DNA from: Brooklawnia sp937867175
GTDB taxonomy: Bacteria > Actinomycetota > Actinomycetes > Propionibacteriales > Propionibacteriaceae
DNA: 64,000 bases
Assembly (NCBI GenBank): GCA_036821905.1
Contig: DAISIR010000002.1
Location: 186,001-250,000, forward strand
Direction of reading: 5' to 3'
Each line of letters opens with the position of its first letter. The stretch's first letter is position 1. Of the stretch, positions 40,701 to 48,773 are shown piece after piece. The notes under the pieces were generated by a model. It saw only the letters and a program-made list of their open reading frames with translations, had not been told where the DNA came from and did not search any database. The position numbers and the translations under genes are program-made.

Positions 40701-41301
40701 GCTCGGGCTGTACGTCTCCGACCATCCGCTGAACGGCTTGGAGCACGTGCTGTCCGCTGAACGGACGACGACCATCGCCGGCCTCAGCGAACGTGGCGAG
40801 GGCGCCAGCGGCAGCACCCAGCTGATCTGCGGTCTGATCACCCAGGTGCAACGCCGCCAAACCAAGCAGGGCAACATCTGGGCCTCGATGGTGGTGGAGG
40901 ACCTCGACGCCGCCATCAACGTCTCGGTCTTCCCGAAGGTCTATGAGCAGGTCGCCAACGAACTGTTGCCCGACTCGGTCGTCCGGGTGAAGGGTCGGGT
41001 CAACGTCCGGGACGAGGTGGTGGAGTTGCACGCCGACAGTGTCACCAGCCTGGACGTCAACTCGGACGTCGCCCGCCCGGTGGTGATCCAGCTGAAGGAA
41101 GCCCGCTGCACCCCGGGCGTGGTGGAGCGGCTGCGCACGGTGCTCACCGCGCACCCGGGCGGTACCGAGGTGCGGTTGAGGCTGCTGTCCGCCGAGCGGA
41201 CGACGACCTTCCAACTCGCCGACGACCTGCGGGTGCAACCCTCACAACCCCTGATCGCCGACCTGAAGGCCCTGTTGGGTCCATCCTGTCTGGCCGTCTA
41301 G
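37780..41301 (+). CDS. dnaE: DNA polymerase III alpha subunit (DnaE1-type)
   Basis: Replicative polymerase. It has 1173 residues, typical of actinobacterial DnaE1. The N-terminal PHP domain (about 1-280) keeps metal ligands in HLHNHTDFSMLDG and ITDHGNM, so it may have proofreading activity as shown for mycobacterial DnaE1. The palm motif PDFDIDFDERRR (411-422) holds the catalytic Asp414 and Asp416, with the third acid in the fingers/palm region. GPGRGSGAGSIIAY precedes it. The OB fold (about 985-1070: LICGLITQVQRRQTKQG) and the C-terminal tail are complete. A normal promoter and leader lie upstream. No LexA box is present, as expected for DnaE1 rather than DnaE2. Confidence 0.97.
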   Translation: MSRGFVHLHNHTDFSMLDGAARVDDLMKAASQQGMPALGITDHGNMFGAYEFYKAAQKYELKPIIGLEAYLTPGTPRWERKRVQFGDGTGDDVAAKGAYTHMTLWSQTREGMHNLFRLSSRSSLEGHFYKPRADRELLNEYHDGLIATTGCPSGEVQTYLRLGLFDKAVASAAEFQSIFGRQNFYVELMDHGLSIETRVRGDLLRLAKKIGAPLVATNDLHYVHAEDAKSQDILLCVSSGSRLNSPDRFKFDGTGYYLRPADEMRTLFSNLPEACDATLEIAERCQTGFDEGNGTFMPVFDVPDGHTEESWFRHEAEEGLRHRFGDPLPSHVRERAEYEMGVILAKGYPGYYLVVADYISWAKRHHIRVGPGRGSGAGSIIAYAMGITDLDPLAYGLLFERFLNPERPSLPDFDIDFDERRRGEVLDYVTEKYGKDHVAQIVTYGTIKAKQAVKDSARVLDKSFSVGERITKAMPPAVMGKDVPLKELFNPEHDRYAEGGEFRELYNSDPEVREVVDTAQGIEGLKRQWGVHACGVIMGSVPLTDVIPVMKREQDGAIITQFDYPSAEALGLVKMDFLGLRNLTVIDDALHNIKRNRGVEVVLEDLPLDDSATFELLQRGDTLGVFQLDGGPMRALLRSMRPDKFEDISAVSALYRPGPMGADSHNKYARRKTGREPITPIHPELAEPLAEILDETYGLIVYQEQVMAIATKLAGYTLGAADVLRRVMGKKKKKDLDAQFDVFKAGMLERGYSAESFQTIWDILVPFSDYAFNKSHSAAYGLVSYQTAWLKANHPTEYMAALLQSVKDEKDKSAVYLAECRRMGIKVLPPDVNESDAMFTAVGTDIRFGLGAIRNVGANVVQALVVARDAHGPACDFHEFLDKVPLVVCNKRVIESLIKAGAFDSLRHPRRGLMEIYEHAVDQVVEIKRNAEHGQDSLLGGFGLESAQAVGGHDPVPEVDDWDKRTRLAFEREMLGLYVSDHPLNGLEHVLSAERTTTIAGLSERGEGASGSTQLICGLITQVQRRQTKQGNIWASMVVEDLDAAINVSVFPKVYEQVANELLPDSVVRVKGRVNVRDEVVELHADSVTSLDVNSDVARPVVIQLKEARCTPGVVERLRTVLTAHPGGTEVRLRLLSAERTTTFQLADDLRVQPSQPLIADLKALLGPSCLAV

Positions 41302-41331
41302 AGTGGCTGGGTCCAGGACGGAAGGTTGCCC

Positions 41332-41937
41332 ATGAGTGAACCGACGCGGGTGCGCAAACGCTCCCGCATGCGTCCCATGCGCACCTTGATCATCGGATAC
41401 ACCCTGACGGCGGTGACCGGCGGAGCCGTATCCGGCTGGCTGTGGCACCTCCTGGTCTCGCTGCCCACCTATTTGACCAGCGATGACGGGTCGGTGCAGA
41501 TCACCGAGCGTGCCCAAGGGGAGGTCTTCGCGACCGACGCGGTCTTCGTCTTCATCGGCTTGATAGTGGGTGTCGCCCTCGGGATCGCCGCCTGGCATTA
41601 CTTCCACCGACTTGGTTGGCCCGTGGCACTGCTGGCGGTCGCCGGCGGACTGCTCGCCGGGGTGACCTGCTGGCTGGTCGGCGTGGCGCAAGGTCCGAAC
41701 AATTTCGCGGAACGGGTGGCCACCGCAGTGCCCGGCGAAATGGTGCCGATCGACTTCGAACTGCACACCACCTCGGCGCTGCTGGTTTGGGCGCTCGGGG
41801 CGATCATCCCGGTGATGCTGTACGCCAACCTCAGTCGCGAAGAGACCGGTTCTGCGCTGCGCCGGTCACGGTCTGGCCAGCCGCGCGAAACGGGCGGCGA
41901 GCAGCGCGACGAGGTCCTCAGCGGCGACCTCAACTGA
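41332..41937 (+). CDS. Hypothetical integral membrane protein
   Basis: A 201-residue protein with a basic N-terminus (TRVRKRSRMRPMR) and four hydrophobic segments at about 18-42, 65-90, 97-118 and 140-160. This predicts four membrane helices and a cytoplasmic, charged C-terminal tail (about 165-201). ATG 41332 with GGAAGG upstream is the start. It resembles small uncharacterised actinobacterial membrane proteins, perhaps DUF2567, but I cannot confirm this. Its last 24 codons overlap the 3' end of the convergent ybaK by 72 bases. Confidence 0.7.
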   Translation: MSEPTRVRKRSRMRPMRTLIIGYTLTAVTGGAVSGWLWHLLVSLPTYLTSDDGSVQITERAQGEVFATDAVFVFIGLIVGVALGIAAWHYFHRLGWPVALLAVAGGLLAGVTCWLVGVAQGPNNFAERVATAVPGEMVPIDFELHTTSALLVWALGAIIPVMLYANLSREETGSALRRSRSGQPRETGGEQRDEVLSGDLN

Positions 41938-42363
41938 CATCCCACGGCGTCCGCCCGAGACCAGAATGGTCGGGAAGGTCCGCGCTGAAACGTCCACGTA
42001 GACCGGGAGTTGCCGCTTGTGACCGAACGGTGAGATGCCACCCACGACATAGCCGGTCAGCCGCTCGGCGGTTGCGGCGTCGGCCATCATGGCCTTCTTG
42101 ACGCCGGCGGCCTGAGCAAGGGCCTTCAGGTCCAGTTGGCTGGCCACGGGCACCAACACGCAGACGGTCGCCTCACGTCCGCCGACCAGGTGCACCACGA
42201 GCGTCTTGAAGACCCGGGTGGCGTCCACACCGAGTGCCGCCACCGATTCATCTCCGAAATGCGTGTTCGCCGGGTCGTGTTCGTACTCGTGCACCACATA
42301 GTGGACGCCGGCCTTGGCCAGCGCGACAGTCGCCGGCGTCCCGGCCGCCTTCCGACCTGCCAC
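41866..42363 (-). CDS. ybaK: Cys-tRNA(Pro)/Cys-tRNA(Cys) deacylase YbaK
   Basis: Trans-editing hydrolase that clears mischarged Cys-tRNA(Pro). GTG 42363 gives 165 residues starting VAGRKAAGTPATVALAKAGV, the standard N-terminus. Motifs are HDPANTHFGDESVAALG, FKTLVV, the catalytic lysine region DLKALAQAAGVKKAMMAD, TGYVVGGISPFGHKRQLP and SGGRRGMSVEVAAEDL. The GTG lies directly against the stop of the DUF554 gene, so the two are probably coupled. The 3' end overlaps the opposite-strand membrane protein gene by 72 bases; the YbaK C-terminus is family-like up to its stop. Confidence 0.93.
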   Translation of the reverse strand: MAGRKAAGTPATVALAKAGVHYVVHEYEHDPANTHFGDESVAALGVDATRVFKTLVVHLVGGREATVCVLVPVASQLDLKALAQAAGVKKAMMADAATAERLTGYVVGGISPFGHKRQLPVYVDVSARTFPTILVSGGRRGMSVEVAAEDLVALLAARFARLARP

Positions 42364-42364
42364 C

Positions 42365-43123
42365 TCAAACCACCAACTCCACGACCCATACGGCGATCGG
42401 CGCGACCAGAAGGCCGGGCAACATGTCGGCCACTCGGATCTCCTTGATCGACAGCAGCCGTAGCCCCAAACCGCCGAGGATGACACCACCTGCCACGGTC
42501 AGGGCGTCGATTTGCGCCATCGGCAGCACATCGCCGAGCAGCCAGCCGATCACGGTCAGCAACCCCTGCAGCAGCGCCACAGTGATGGCCGAGGCGGCCA
42601 CACCAACGCCCAGTGACGCGGCGAAGGCCATGGCTGCGAAGAAGTCGAGCCCCGATTTCAGGTAGAGCTGCTCGGCTCCGCGTCCCAGGCCGTCGTTGAG
42701 CGAGCCAAGGATGGCCAGCGGGCCGATGCAGAAGACCAGCGACGCAGTCACGAAACCATCTACGAAACGGCCCTCGGCGCTGGGCTCGTCGATTGTTCCC
42801 TCAACTGCCTGGCGGATCAGCCGGCGCCGCAGGAAGACACCGAAGTGCGCCAAGGCCTCTTCAAGCCGCAGCCCGGACCCGATCAGTGTGCCCAGCAGCA
42901 TGGCGACCATGATGACGATCATCCCGGCGGCACCGACGGCCGCTGTCAGCGGCTCACCGGCCAGCGGCACAATCGACGTGCCGGCGATCACCAACGTCAG
43001 CAGCCCCAGCGTGTCGGTGATCGTGACGCGGGTTCGTGCGCCGAAACGATCACCAAGCAACATGCCGAGACTGGCACCGGCCAGGACCGCAACGACGTTG
43101 ACGATGGTACCCATGCCGATCAT
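42365..43123 (-). CDS. DUF554 family membrane protein
   Basis: Integral membrane protein of 252 residues, with about seven hydrophobic segments. The N-terminus MIGMGTIVNVVAVLAGASLGMLLG and GPLAILGSLNDGLGRGAEQLYLKSGLDFFAAMAFAASLGVG are characteristic of DUF554. No biochemical role is established. ATG 43123 is chosen by family likeness; ATG 43144 adds seven residues. Neither has a clear Shine-Dalgarno. It is divergent from hisD, with 84 bases between the starts, and coupled to ybaK downstream. Confidence 0.88.
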   Translation of the reverse strand: MIGMGTIVNVVAVLAGASLGMLLGDRFGARTRVTITDTLGLLTLVIAGTSIVPLAGEPLTAAVGAAGMIVIMVAMLLGTLIGSGLRLEEALAHFGVFLRRRLIRQAVEGTIDEPSAEGRFVDGFVTASLVFCIGPLAILGSLNDGLGRGAEQLYLKSGLDFFAAMAFAASLGVGVAASAITVALLQGLLTVIGWLLGDVLPMAQIDALTVAGGVILGGLGLRLLSIKEIRVADMLPGLLVAPIAVWVVELVV

Positions 43124-43195
43124 GTGGACGATCACGCGGTTCATCACACCATGTCGCAGGATCGGTACCGGTCGGCGTCTCATCGTGCGACGCCT

Positions 43196-43201
43196 TAGAA
43201 T
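43196..43201 (+). promoter_or_regulatory. hisD leaderless promoter -10
   Basis: TAGAAT lies exactly 6 bases before the GTG start of hisD (43208). No Shine-Dalgarno is seen, so the his operon mRNA may begin at the start codon. Confidence 0.6.
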
Positions 43202-43207
43202 CGATGG

Positions 43208-44518
43208 GTGCTTGCCTTGATCGACCTGACCGACCGACAACTCGACGACTATGCGGGCGTGGCGCCCCGCGGCCGTTTCGATGTCGACCAGGCCGTAGCG
43301 GCCGTGCGGCCCATCTGCGATGCGGTGCGTGACGAAGGCCGGGGGGCACTGGCGCGGTTCAGCGAGCAGTTCGATCATGTGGTGCCCGAGCACTTCCGGG
43401 TACCGGCGCAGGCACTGTCGGAGGCGTTGGCCAGCTTGGATGGTCAAGTGCGGCGGGCGATCGAACTGTCCATCGATCGACGCCGCGCAGTCTGTGAGGC
43501 CATCGAGGCAGAGCAGCCTTGGCGCAGCGTCGAGTTGGCGCCGGGGGCTGTGATCGGCAACATGCTGGTCCCGGTGGGCCGGGTCGGGCTGTACGTTCCG
43601 GGTGGGCTGGCGCCGCTGGCCTCCAGCGTGGTGATGAACGTGGTGCCGGCGCAGGTCGCCGGGGTGGGCTCGCTGGCGGTGGCCACGCCTCCGCAGGCCG
43701 AGTTCAATGGGCTGCCGCACCCGGTGACGCTGGCGACCTGTGAGCTGCTTGGCGTCGAAGAGGTCTACGCGGTTGGCGGGGCGCAGGCGATCGCCATGTT
43801 CGCTCACGGCGTGGCCGGCCTATGCAGGCCCGTCGACATGGTGACCGGCCCCGGCAACATCTACGTGGTTGCCGCCAAGCGTCATCTGCGCGGACAGATC
43901 GGGATCGACGCCGAGGCGGGGCCCACCGAGATCGCGGTGCTTGCAGATGAGGGTGCCGACCCGCGATATGTGGCCGCCGACCTGATCAGTCAGGCCGAGC
44001 ACGACCCGATGGCCGGCTCGGTGCTGATCACACCCAGCCGGGCGCTGGCTGAGGCGGTCAACTCCGAGATCGCCGCCCAGGTGGACCGGCTGGCCACCGC
44101 AGATCGGCTGCGGCTCGCCCTGTCCGGTGGGCAGAGCGCGATCGTGCTGGTCGCCGATCTGGAGCAGGGCATCCAGGTCACGAATGCCTACGCAGCCGAG
44201 CACTTAGAGATCCAGACCGCCCACGCCGGGGCTATCGCGAGGCGGATCCGCAACGCCGGGGCCATCTTCATCGGCCCCAACTCCCCGGTCCCGCTCGGTG
44301 ACTACAGCGCCGGCTCGACCCATGTGCTGCCGACCGGAGGTGCGGCGAGGTATTCGTCCGGCCTGACGGTGCGCAGCTTCCTGCGCTCCATCCATGTCAT
44401 CGAGTACGACCGGCAGGCACTGGGCGAGGTCGGCGAACGAGTGCAGGTCTTCGCAATCGCCGAGCGGCTGCCCGGACACGCCAACGCCATCGCAGTCCGG
44501 TTGGAGGAACAGCAATGA
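43208..44518 (+). CDS. hisD: Histidinol dehydrogenase
   Basis: Zinc enzyme that oxidises L-histidinol to histidine in two NAD-dependent steps. It has 436 residues with GTG start. Motifs are PVGRVGLYVPGG, GAQAIAMFAHG, MVTGPGNIYVVAAKRHL, DLISQAEHDPMAGS (zinc and catalytic residues), EHLEIQTAHA and GPNSPVPLGDYSAGSTHVLPTGG. It is the first gene of a hisD-hisC-hisB-hisH-hisA run and overlaps hisC by four bases. Confidence 0.97.
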   Translation: MLALIDLTDRQLDDYAGVAPRGRFDVDQAVAAVRPICDAVRDEGRGALARFSEQFDHVVPEHFRVPAQALSEALASLDGQVRRAIELSIDRRRAVCEAIEAEQPWRSVELAPGAVIGNMLVPVGRVGLYVPGGLAPLASSVVMNVVPAQVAGVGSLAVATPPQAEFNGLPHPVTLATCELLGVEEVYAVGGAQAIAMFAHGVAGLCRPVDMVTGPGNIYVVAAKRHLRGQIGIDAEAGPTEIAVLADEGADPRYVAADLISQAEHDPMAGSVLITPSRALAEAVNSEIAAQVDRLATADRLRLALSGGQSAIVLVADLEQGIQVTNAYAAEHLEIQTAHAGAIARRIRNAGAIFIGPNSPVPLGDYSAGSTHVLPTGGAARYSSGLTVRSFLRSIHVIEYDRQALGEVGERVQVFAIAERLPGHANAIAVRLEEQQ

Positions 44519-45645
44519 GCATCGATCCTGGCGCGAAGATCACCTTGGCCGAGTTGCCGCTGCGTCCCGAGCTGGTGGGGGAGCAGCCCTACGGTGCGCC
44601 CCAGCTTGACGTCCCGGTGATGCTGAACGTCAACGAGAACCCCTTCCCGCCCAGTCCCCGGGTGCGCCAGCAGATGGCCTCAGCCATCCTCGAGATGGCG
44701 CGCACCGTCAATCGCTACCCTGATCGCGAAGCCTACGAGCTGCGCAACGACTTGGGGCGTTACTTGGGCTTCGGGCTGGGCGCCGACCAGATCTGGGTCG
44801 GCAATGGCTCCAACGAGGTGATGACCCACCTGTTGCAGGCCTTCGGTGGGCCGGGGCGTACGTTGCTGACGTTCACCCCGACCTACTCCATGTACCCGGA
44901 GTACGCGCGCAACACCCACACCCGCTACGTCACCGTGCCGCGGCGCCGTGACTTCAGCGTGGACGCCGAACTGGTGCTGGCGGCCGTCGAAGAACACCAC
45001 CCCGACATGGTGCTGCTGTGTACGCCGAACAACCCGACGGGCACCCAGACCCCTGTCAGCGTCATCCAGGAGATCTGCCAGCAGGTCGACTGCTTGGTGA
45101 TAGTGGACGAGGCCTATCAGGAGTTCACCGAGGTTCCCGAAGATTCGGCGCTCGCTTTGCTGCCGAGCTGCGGGCGGTTGATCGTCTCCCGGACCATGAG
45201 CAAGGCATTCGCGATGGCTGGCGGACGAGTCGGCTACCTCGCCGCCGCCCCGGCCGTGGTGGACGCCTGCCGGATCGTCCGCCTGCCGTACCACATGTCT
45301 GCCCAGACCCAGGCGTTGGCGCGGGTGGCGCTGGCCAACACCCGCGAGATGCTGGGTCAGGTCGAGGTCTTGCGCGAACAATGCCAGCTGATCCAGGAGT
45401 GGCTGCGGAACCGCGGCCTGCAGGTGGTACCGAGTCAGGCGAACTTCTGCCTGTTCGGCCGGTTCACCGACCGGCATGCCGTGTGGGCAGACCTGCTGAA
45501 GCACGGTGTCCTGGTGCGAGAGACCGGCCCAGCGGGGTATCTTCGGGTGTCTGCGGGCAGTCCCGCCGAGATGGCGATCTTCCGGGACAGCCTCACCGAA
45601 GTGCTGCCGAACCACGAGATAGTTGGTTACCACAAGGAGGTTTGA
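44515..45645 (+). CDS. hisC: Histidinol-phosphate aminotransferase
   Basis: PLP aminotransferase of class I/II that makes histidinol phosphate. It has 376 residues. NVNENPFPPSPRV near the N-terminus, CTPNNPTGT, VDEAYQEF and the PLP lysine region SRTMSKAFAMAGGRVGYL are family motifs. ATG 44515 overlaps the hisD stop. Its 3' end provides AAGGAGG, an excellent ribosome-binding site for hisB, which starts at the hisC stop (TGATG). Confidence 0.96.
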   Translation: MSIDPGAKITLAELPLRPELVGEQPYGAPQLDVPVMLNVNENPFPPSPRVRQQMASAILEMARTVNRYPDREAYELRNDLGRYLGFGLGADQIWVGNGSNEVMTHLLQAFGGPGRTLLTFTPTYSMYPEYARNTHTRYVTVPRRRDFSVDAELVLAAVEEHHPDMVLLCTPNNPTGTQTPVSVIQEICQQVDCLVIVDEAYQEFTEVPEDSALALLPSCGRLIVSRTMSKAFAMAGGRVGYLAAAPAVVDACRIVRLPYHMSAQTQALARVALANTREMLGQVEVLREQCQLIQEWLRNRGLQVVPSQANFCLFGRFTDRHAVWADLLKHGVLVRETGPAGYLRVSAGSPAEMAIFRDSLTEVLPNHEIVGYHKEV

Positions 45646-46262
45646 TGGCCGAAGCAGGCCGCAGCGGCGAAGTTCACCGCATCACCGGCGAATCGGACGT
45701 GCATGTCTGGCTCGACCTGGACGGCACCGGCGCATCCGAGATCAGCACCGGTGTGGGCTTCTATGACCACATGCTGACCGCGCTGAGCAAACACTCCCTC
45801 ATCGACCTGCGGATCACCACGACCGGCGACGTGCACGTCGACGGGCACCACAGCGTCGAGGACACTGCGATCGCGATCGGCCAGGCGCTTCGGGTAGCCC
45901 TTGGTGACAAGCGTGGTATCCGGCGTTTCGGTGATGCGCTGGTGCCGCTGGACGAGGCCCTCGCCCAGTGCGTGGTAGACGTCGCCGGACGCCCTTACGT
46001 GGTGTGCAGCGGCGAGCCCGAGGGTCAGGTCTACGCACGAATCGGTGGCACGGAGCCGCTGTATGCCGCCTCGATGACCCAGCACGTGGTCGAGTCCCTG
46101 GCGTTGAACGCCGGACTGTGCGTCCACCTGCGGCTGCTGGCCGGACGCGAACCGCACCACATCGTCGAGGCCCAGTTCAAGGCATTGGCCCGTGCCCTGC
46201 GGATGGCGGTCGAGCCGGATCCGCGCGTGGACGCGGTGCCGAGCACGAAGGGCACCCTGTGA
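45645..46262 (+). CDS. hisB: Imidazoleglycerol-phosphate dehydratase
   Basis: Dehydrates IGP to imidazole acetol phosphate. It has 205 residues, the monofunctional form without a phosphatase domain. Manganese-binding motifs GFYDHMLTALSKHSLID, DGHHSVEDTAIAIG and the second-half GREPHHIVEAQFKALARALR are intact. ATG 45645 follows AAGGAGG; longer upstream readings lie within hisC. Confidence 0.97.
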   Translation: MAEAGRSGEVHRITGESDVHVWLDLDGTGASEISTGVGFYDHMLTALSKHSLIDLRITTTGDVHVDGHHSVEDTAIAIGQALRVALGDKRGIRRFGDALVPLDEALAQCVVDVAGRPYVVCSGEPEGQVYARIGGTEPLYAASMTQHVVESLALNAGLCVHLRLLAGREPHHIVEAQFKALARALRMAVEPDPRVDAVPSTKGTL

Positions 46263-46894
46263 GTCAGCCCCTGGTGGGGGTTCTTGACTACGGGTCGGGT
46301 AACCTGCACTCCGTTTGCCGGGCGCTGGAAGCTGCTGGCGCCAAGGTTCGGCTCGGGCAGCGTGTGAGCGACTTCGACGGCGCGGCCGGACTGGTACTGC
46401 CCGGCGTCGGTGCCTTCGCGGCATGTATGTCCCAGTTGGAAGCCATCACCGGCGACGAACTGGTACGTGACTGGGTCGCCGCCAGCCGCAGACTGCTCGG
46501 GATCTGCGTTGGCCACCAAGTGCTCTTCGCTCGCGGCGTCGAGCATGGTGTCGACTCGGCCGGCATCGGGATCTTCCCCGGCACCGTGGAGCGGTTGGCC
46601 GCGCGGCGGTTGCCGCACATGGGGTGGAACACCATCGAACCACCCTCCGACCAAGGCGTCTTCGCCGGGCTGTCCGGTCGAAGGTTCTACTTCGTGCATT
46701 CCTACGGAGTGCACGCTCGGGATGCGGCCGGTCGGCCAGCGGTTCCCGACGACACGCTGGTGGCGTGGACAGAGCACGAGGGGGACCGCTTCGTCGCCGC
46801 CGTCCAGTCGGGCAGCGTGACCAGCACGCAGTTCCATCCGGAAAAGTCCGGCGCAGCAGGAGCCCAGCTGCTGCGCAGTTGGCTGACGAGTTAA
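46259..46894 (+). CDS. hisH: Imidazole glycerol phosphate synthase, glutaminase subunit
   Basis: Class I glutamine amidotransferase that feeds ammonia to HisF. GTG 46259 overlaps the hisB stop, giving 211 residues. The triad is visible: the nucleophile cysteine in LLGICVGHQVLF (about residue 80) and His-x-Glu in QFHPEKS near the C-terminus. The nucleophile elbow has His where Met is usual (GICxGMQ), a mild variation. Its partner hisF is not within the window. Confidence 0.93.
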   Translation: MSQPLVGVLDYGSGNLHSVCRALEAAGAKVRLGQRVSDFDGAAGLVLPGVGAFAACMSQLEAITGDELVRDWVAASRRLLGICVGHQVLFARGVEHGVDSAGIGIFPGTVERLAARRLPHMGWNTIEPPSDQGVFAGLSGRRFYFVHSYGVHARDAAGRPAVPDDTLVAWTEHEGDRFVAAVQSGSVTSTQFHPEKSGAAGAQLLRSWLTS

Positions 46895-46905
46895 GGTTGA
46901 GAATT

Positions 46906-47688
46906 GTGTCCACCCTGACCGATACCTCCCCATCCAACGCCGCAGACCGACTGATCCTGCTGCCTGCCGTCGACGTCCAGGCAGGGCAAGCCGTCCAGTT
47001 GATCCAAGGGGTGTCCGGCAGCGAACGGATCTTCGGCGATCCCCGCGAGGCGGCACTGCGCTGGCAATCCGAGCACGCTGAATGGCTGCACCTGGTCGAT
47101 CTGGACGCCGCTTTCGGTCGCGGTGACAACGCCGCGGTCATCGCCGATGTCGTGGCCGCGATGGAGATCAACGTGGAGCTGTCCGGCGGCATCCGCGACG
47201 ATGCGTCCTTGGAGCGCGCGCTGGCCACCGGCGCCCGCCGGGTGAACGTCGGAACCGCCGCCCTGGAGAACCCCGAATGGTGCGAACGCATCATCGGTGA
47301 GTACGGCGACCGCGTTGCGATCGGGCTGGACGTGCGCGGTCAGAAGCTCGCTGCTCGCGGCTGGACCCGAACCGGCGGCGACGTCTTCGAGACAGTGCAC
47401 CGAATGACCGAAGCGGGCTGTGTCCGGTTCGTGGTGACCGATGTGGCGAGCGACGGCATGCTCACCGGCCCCAACCTGGAGCTGCTGGGGGCGGTCTGCG
47501 CGCGCACCAAGGCGAAAGTGGTGGCAAGTGGCGGCATCTCATCGCTGCACGACATCCGTATGCTGTCGGGCCTGGTTCCGATCGGAGTTGAGGGCGCCAT
47601 CGTCGGGACGGCGCTGTACCTCGGGAAGTTCACCCTGGCCGAGGCGCTGCGCACTGCGCGTGACTCACATGCCGCTGCTCGGCGGTGA
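46906..47688 (+). CDS. priA: Phosphoribosyl isomerase, HisA with PriA-like features
   Basis: TIM-barrel isomerase of 260 residues for the ProFAR step of histidine synthesis. GTG 46906 is preceded by AAGGTTGAG. Catalytic aspartates are in LLPAVDVQAGQAVQL and VVTDVASDGML. LDAAFGRGDN, ELSGGIRDD and, importantly, ARGWTRTGGD match PriA of Mycobacterium, where the Arg-Gly-Trp segment lets the same enzyme also act as TrpF. The window's trp cluster has no trpF, which supports dual function. An N-terminal 15-residue extension (STLTDTSPSNAADR) is unusual. Dual activity is inferred. Confidence 0.88.
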   Translation: MSTLTDTSPSNAADRLILLPAVDVQAGQAVQLIQGVSGSERIFGDPREAALRWQSEHAEWLHLVDLDAAFGRGDNAAVIADVVAAMEINVELSGGIRDDASLERALATGARRVNVGTAALENPEWCERIIGEYGDRVAIGLDVRGQKLAARGWTRTGGDVFETVHRMTEAGCVRFVVTDVASDGMLTGPNLELLGAVCARTKAKVVASGGISSLHDIRMLSGLVPIGVEGAIVGTALYLGKFTLAEALRTARDSHAAARR

Positions 47689-47694
47689 CATGTG

Positions 47695-48723
47695 ATGTCG
47701 CAAGTCGAGCAGCGACCCAGCTGGGGTGAGGCGGTCGTCGAGGGCAGCCTCGACTGGTCTTTCCTGACTCGGGACGACCTACCGGAGGTGGCCGAACTGT
47801 GCGCGGCGATCGAGTACATCGACGACCCTGCACAGCATCGCAGCCTCGATCAGATGCAGCGCGAATTCGACCAGCCACTCGCCCACTCCACCTACCACGC
47901 AGTGGTGGGACGTGATCGCGGCGGCACCATCGTCGCCTACGCCTGGAACCACATCACACCGTCCGATGAAACGAACCCCCATGTGTGGATGGAGATAGGG
48001 GTGCATCCGGCCTGGCGGCACCACAAGATCGGATTGCGGCTGGTCGGCTGGTCGATCGACCGCGCCCGCACTTGGTACGGCCATATCCGTGAAAGACGTC
48101 CGGACATCGGCCGGCTCTGGCTTGGTTGCGCGACCGACGAGGACTCCCGAGTCTCCGCAGACTTGGTCATGGACGGCAGACTGGCGCCCCAGCGGTGGTT
48201 CTTCGACGCGCACCGATCCCTTGACGGGGAGTTGCCTCTCGTGGTGCCACCGCCCGGCATCGAACTCCGGGTCTTCGAAAGGCAGCACTCCGAGGCGGTT
48301 CGGATCGCCCACAACGCCGCGTTCGCGACGCGCGACGGGGCGCACCCCGTCACTGCGGCGGACTGGGAGGCGTCATTGTCCCGGCCTGACTCGCGTCCGG
48401 ACTGGTCATGGCTGGCACTACGTACCGCCGACCCAGCCGCCGGCGTGGTGGGCTACGCAGTGAACAGCGAGATCAGGGACCCGCAGACCGGCTGGACCGA
48501 GGGCTGGACCGAACGATTCGGGGTGCTGCCCGAATACCGCAGCCAAGGTGTCGGCAAGGCATTGCTCGCCGCTTCGATGCGTACCTTTGCAGACCGCGGC
48601 TGCACGCTGGCCGGCATCGGGGTCGACACCGACCGCCCCGACGCGGCGGAGAACCTGTTCGAGGGGATGGGCTACGTCCTAGACGACCGAATGGTGCTGT
48701 ACGGCGGGGTTTTCGACCAGTGA
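47695..48723 (+). CDS. Tandem GNAT acetyltransferase
   Basis: A 342-residue protein with two GNAT folds. The first (about 20-165) has the acetyl-CoA loop region IGVHPAWRHHKIGLRL. The second (about 190-340) has FGVLPEYRSQGVGKALL, with the R/Q-x-x-G-x-G/A loop intact. The N-terminal loop lacks the full glycine pattern, so only the C-terminal domain may be active. The arrangement recalls mycothiol synthase MshD, but similarity is not specific enough to name it. Start ATG 47695 or GTG 47692; no strong ribosome-binding site. It follows hisA by 6 bases, where other actinobacteria often have hisF further on. Confidence 0.78.
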   Translation: MSQVEQRPSWGEAVVEGSLDWSFLTRDDLPEVAELCAAIEYIDDPAQHRSLDQMQREFDQPLAHSTYHAVVGRDRGGTIVAYAWNHITPSDETNPHVWMEIGVHPAWRHHKIGLRLVGWSIDRARTWYGHIRERRPDIGRLWLGCATDEDSRVSADLVMDGRLAPQRWFFDAHRSLDGELPLVVPPPGIELRVFERQHSEAVRIAHNAAFATRDGAHPVTAADWEASLSRPDSRPDWSWLALRTADPAAGVVGYAVNSEIRDPQTGWTEGWTERFGVLPEYRSQGVGKALLAASMRTFADRGCTLAGIGVDTDRPDAAENLFEGMGYVLDDRMVLYGGVFDQ

Positions 48724-48740
48724 GCGGGCTGCACTAGACT
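48712..48740 (+). promoter_or_regulatory. yebC promoter
   Basis: TTCGAC (48712-48717) and TAGACT (48735-48740) are separated by 17 bases, overlapping the end of the GNAT gene. A leader with GGTGAGG precedes ATG 48774. Confidence 0.6.
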
Positions 48741-48773
48741 TTGACGTCGTTCGTTGCAAGAAGGTGAGGATAC

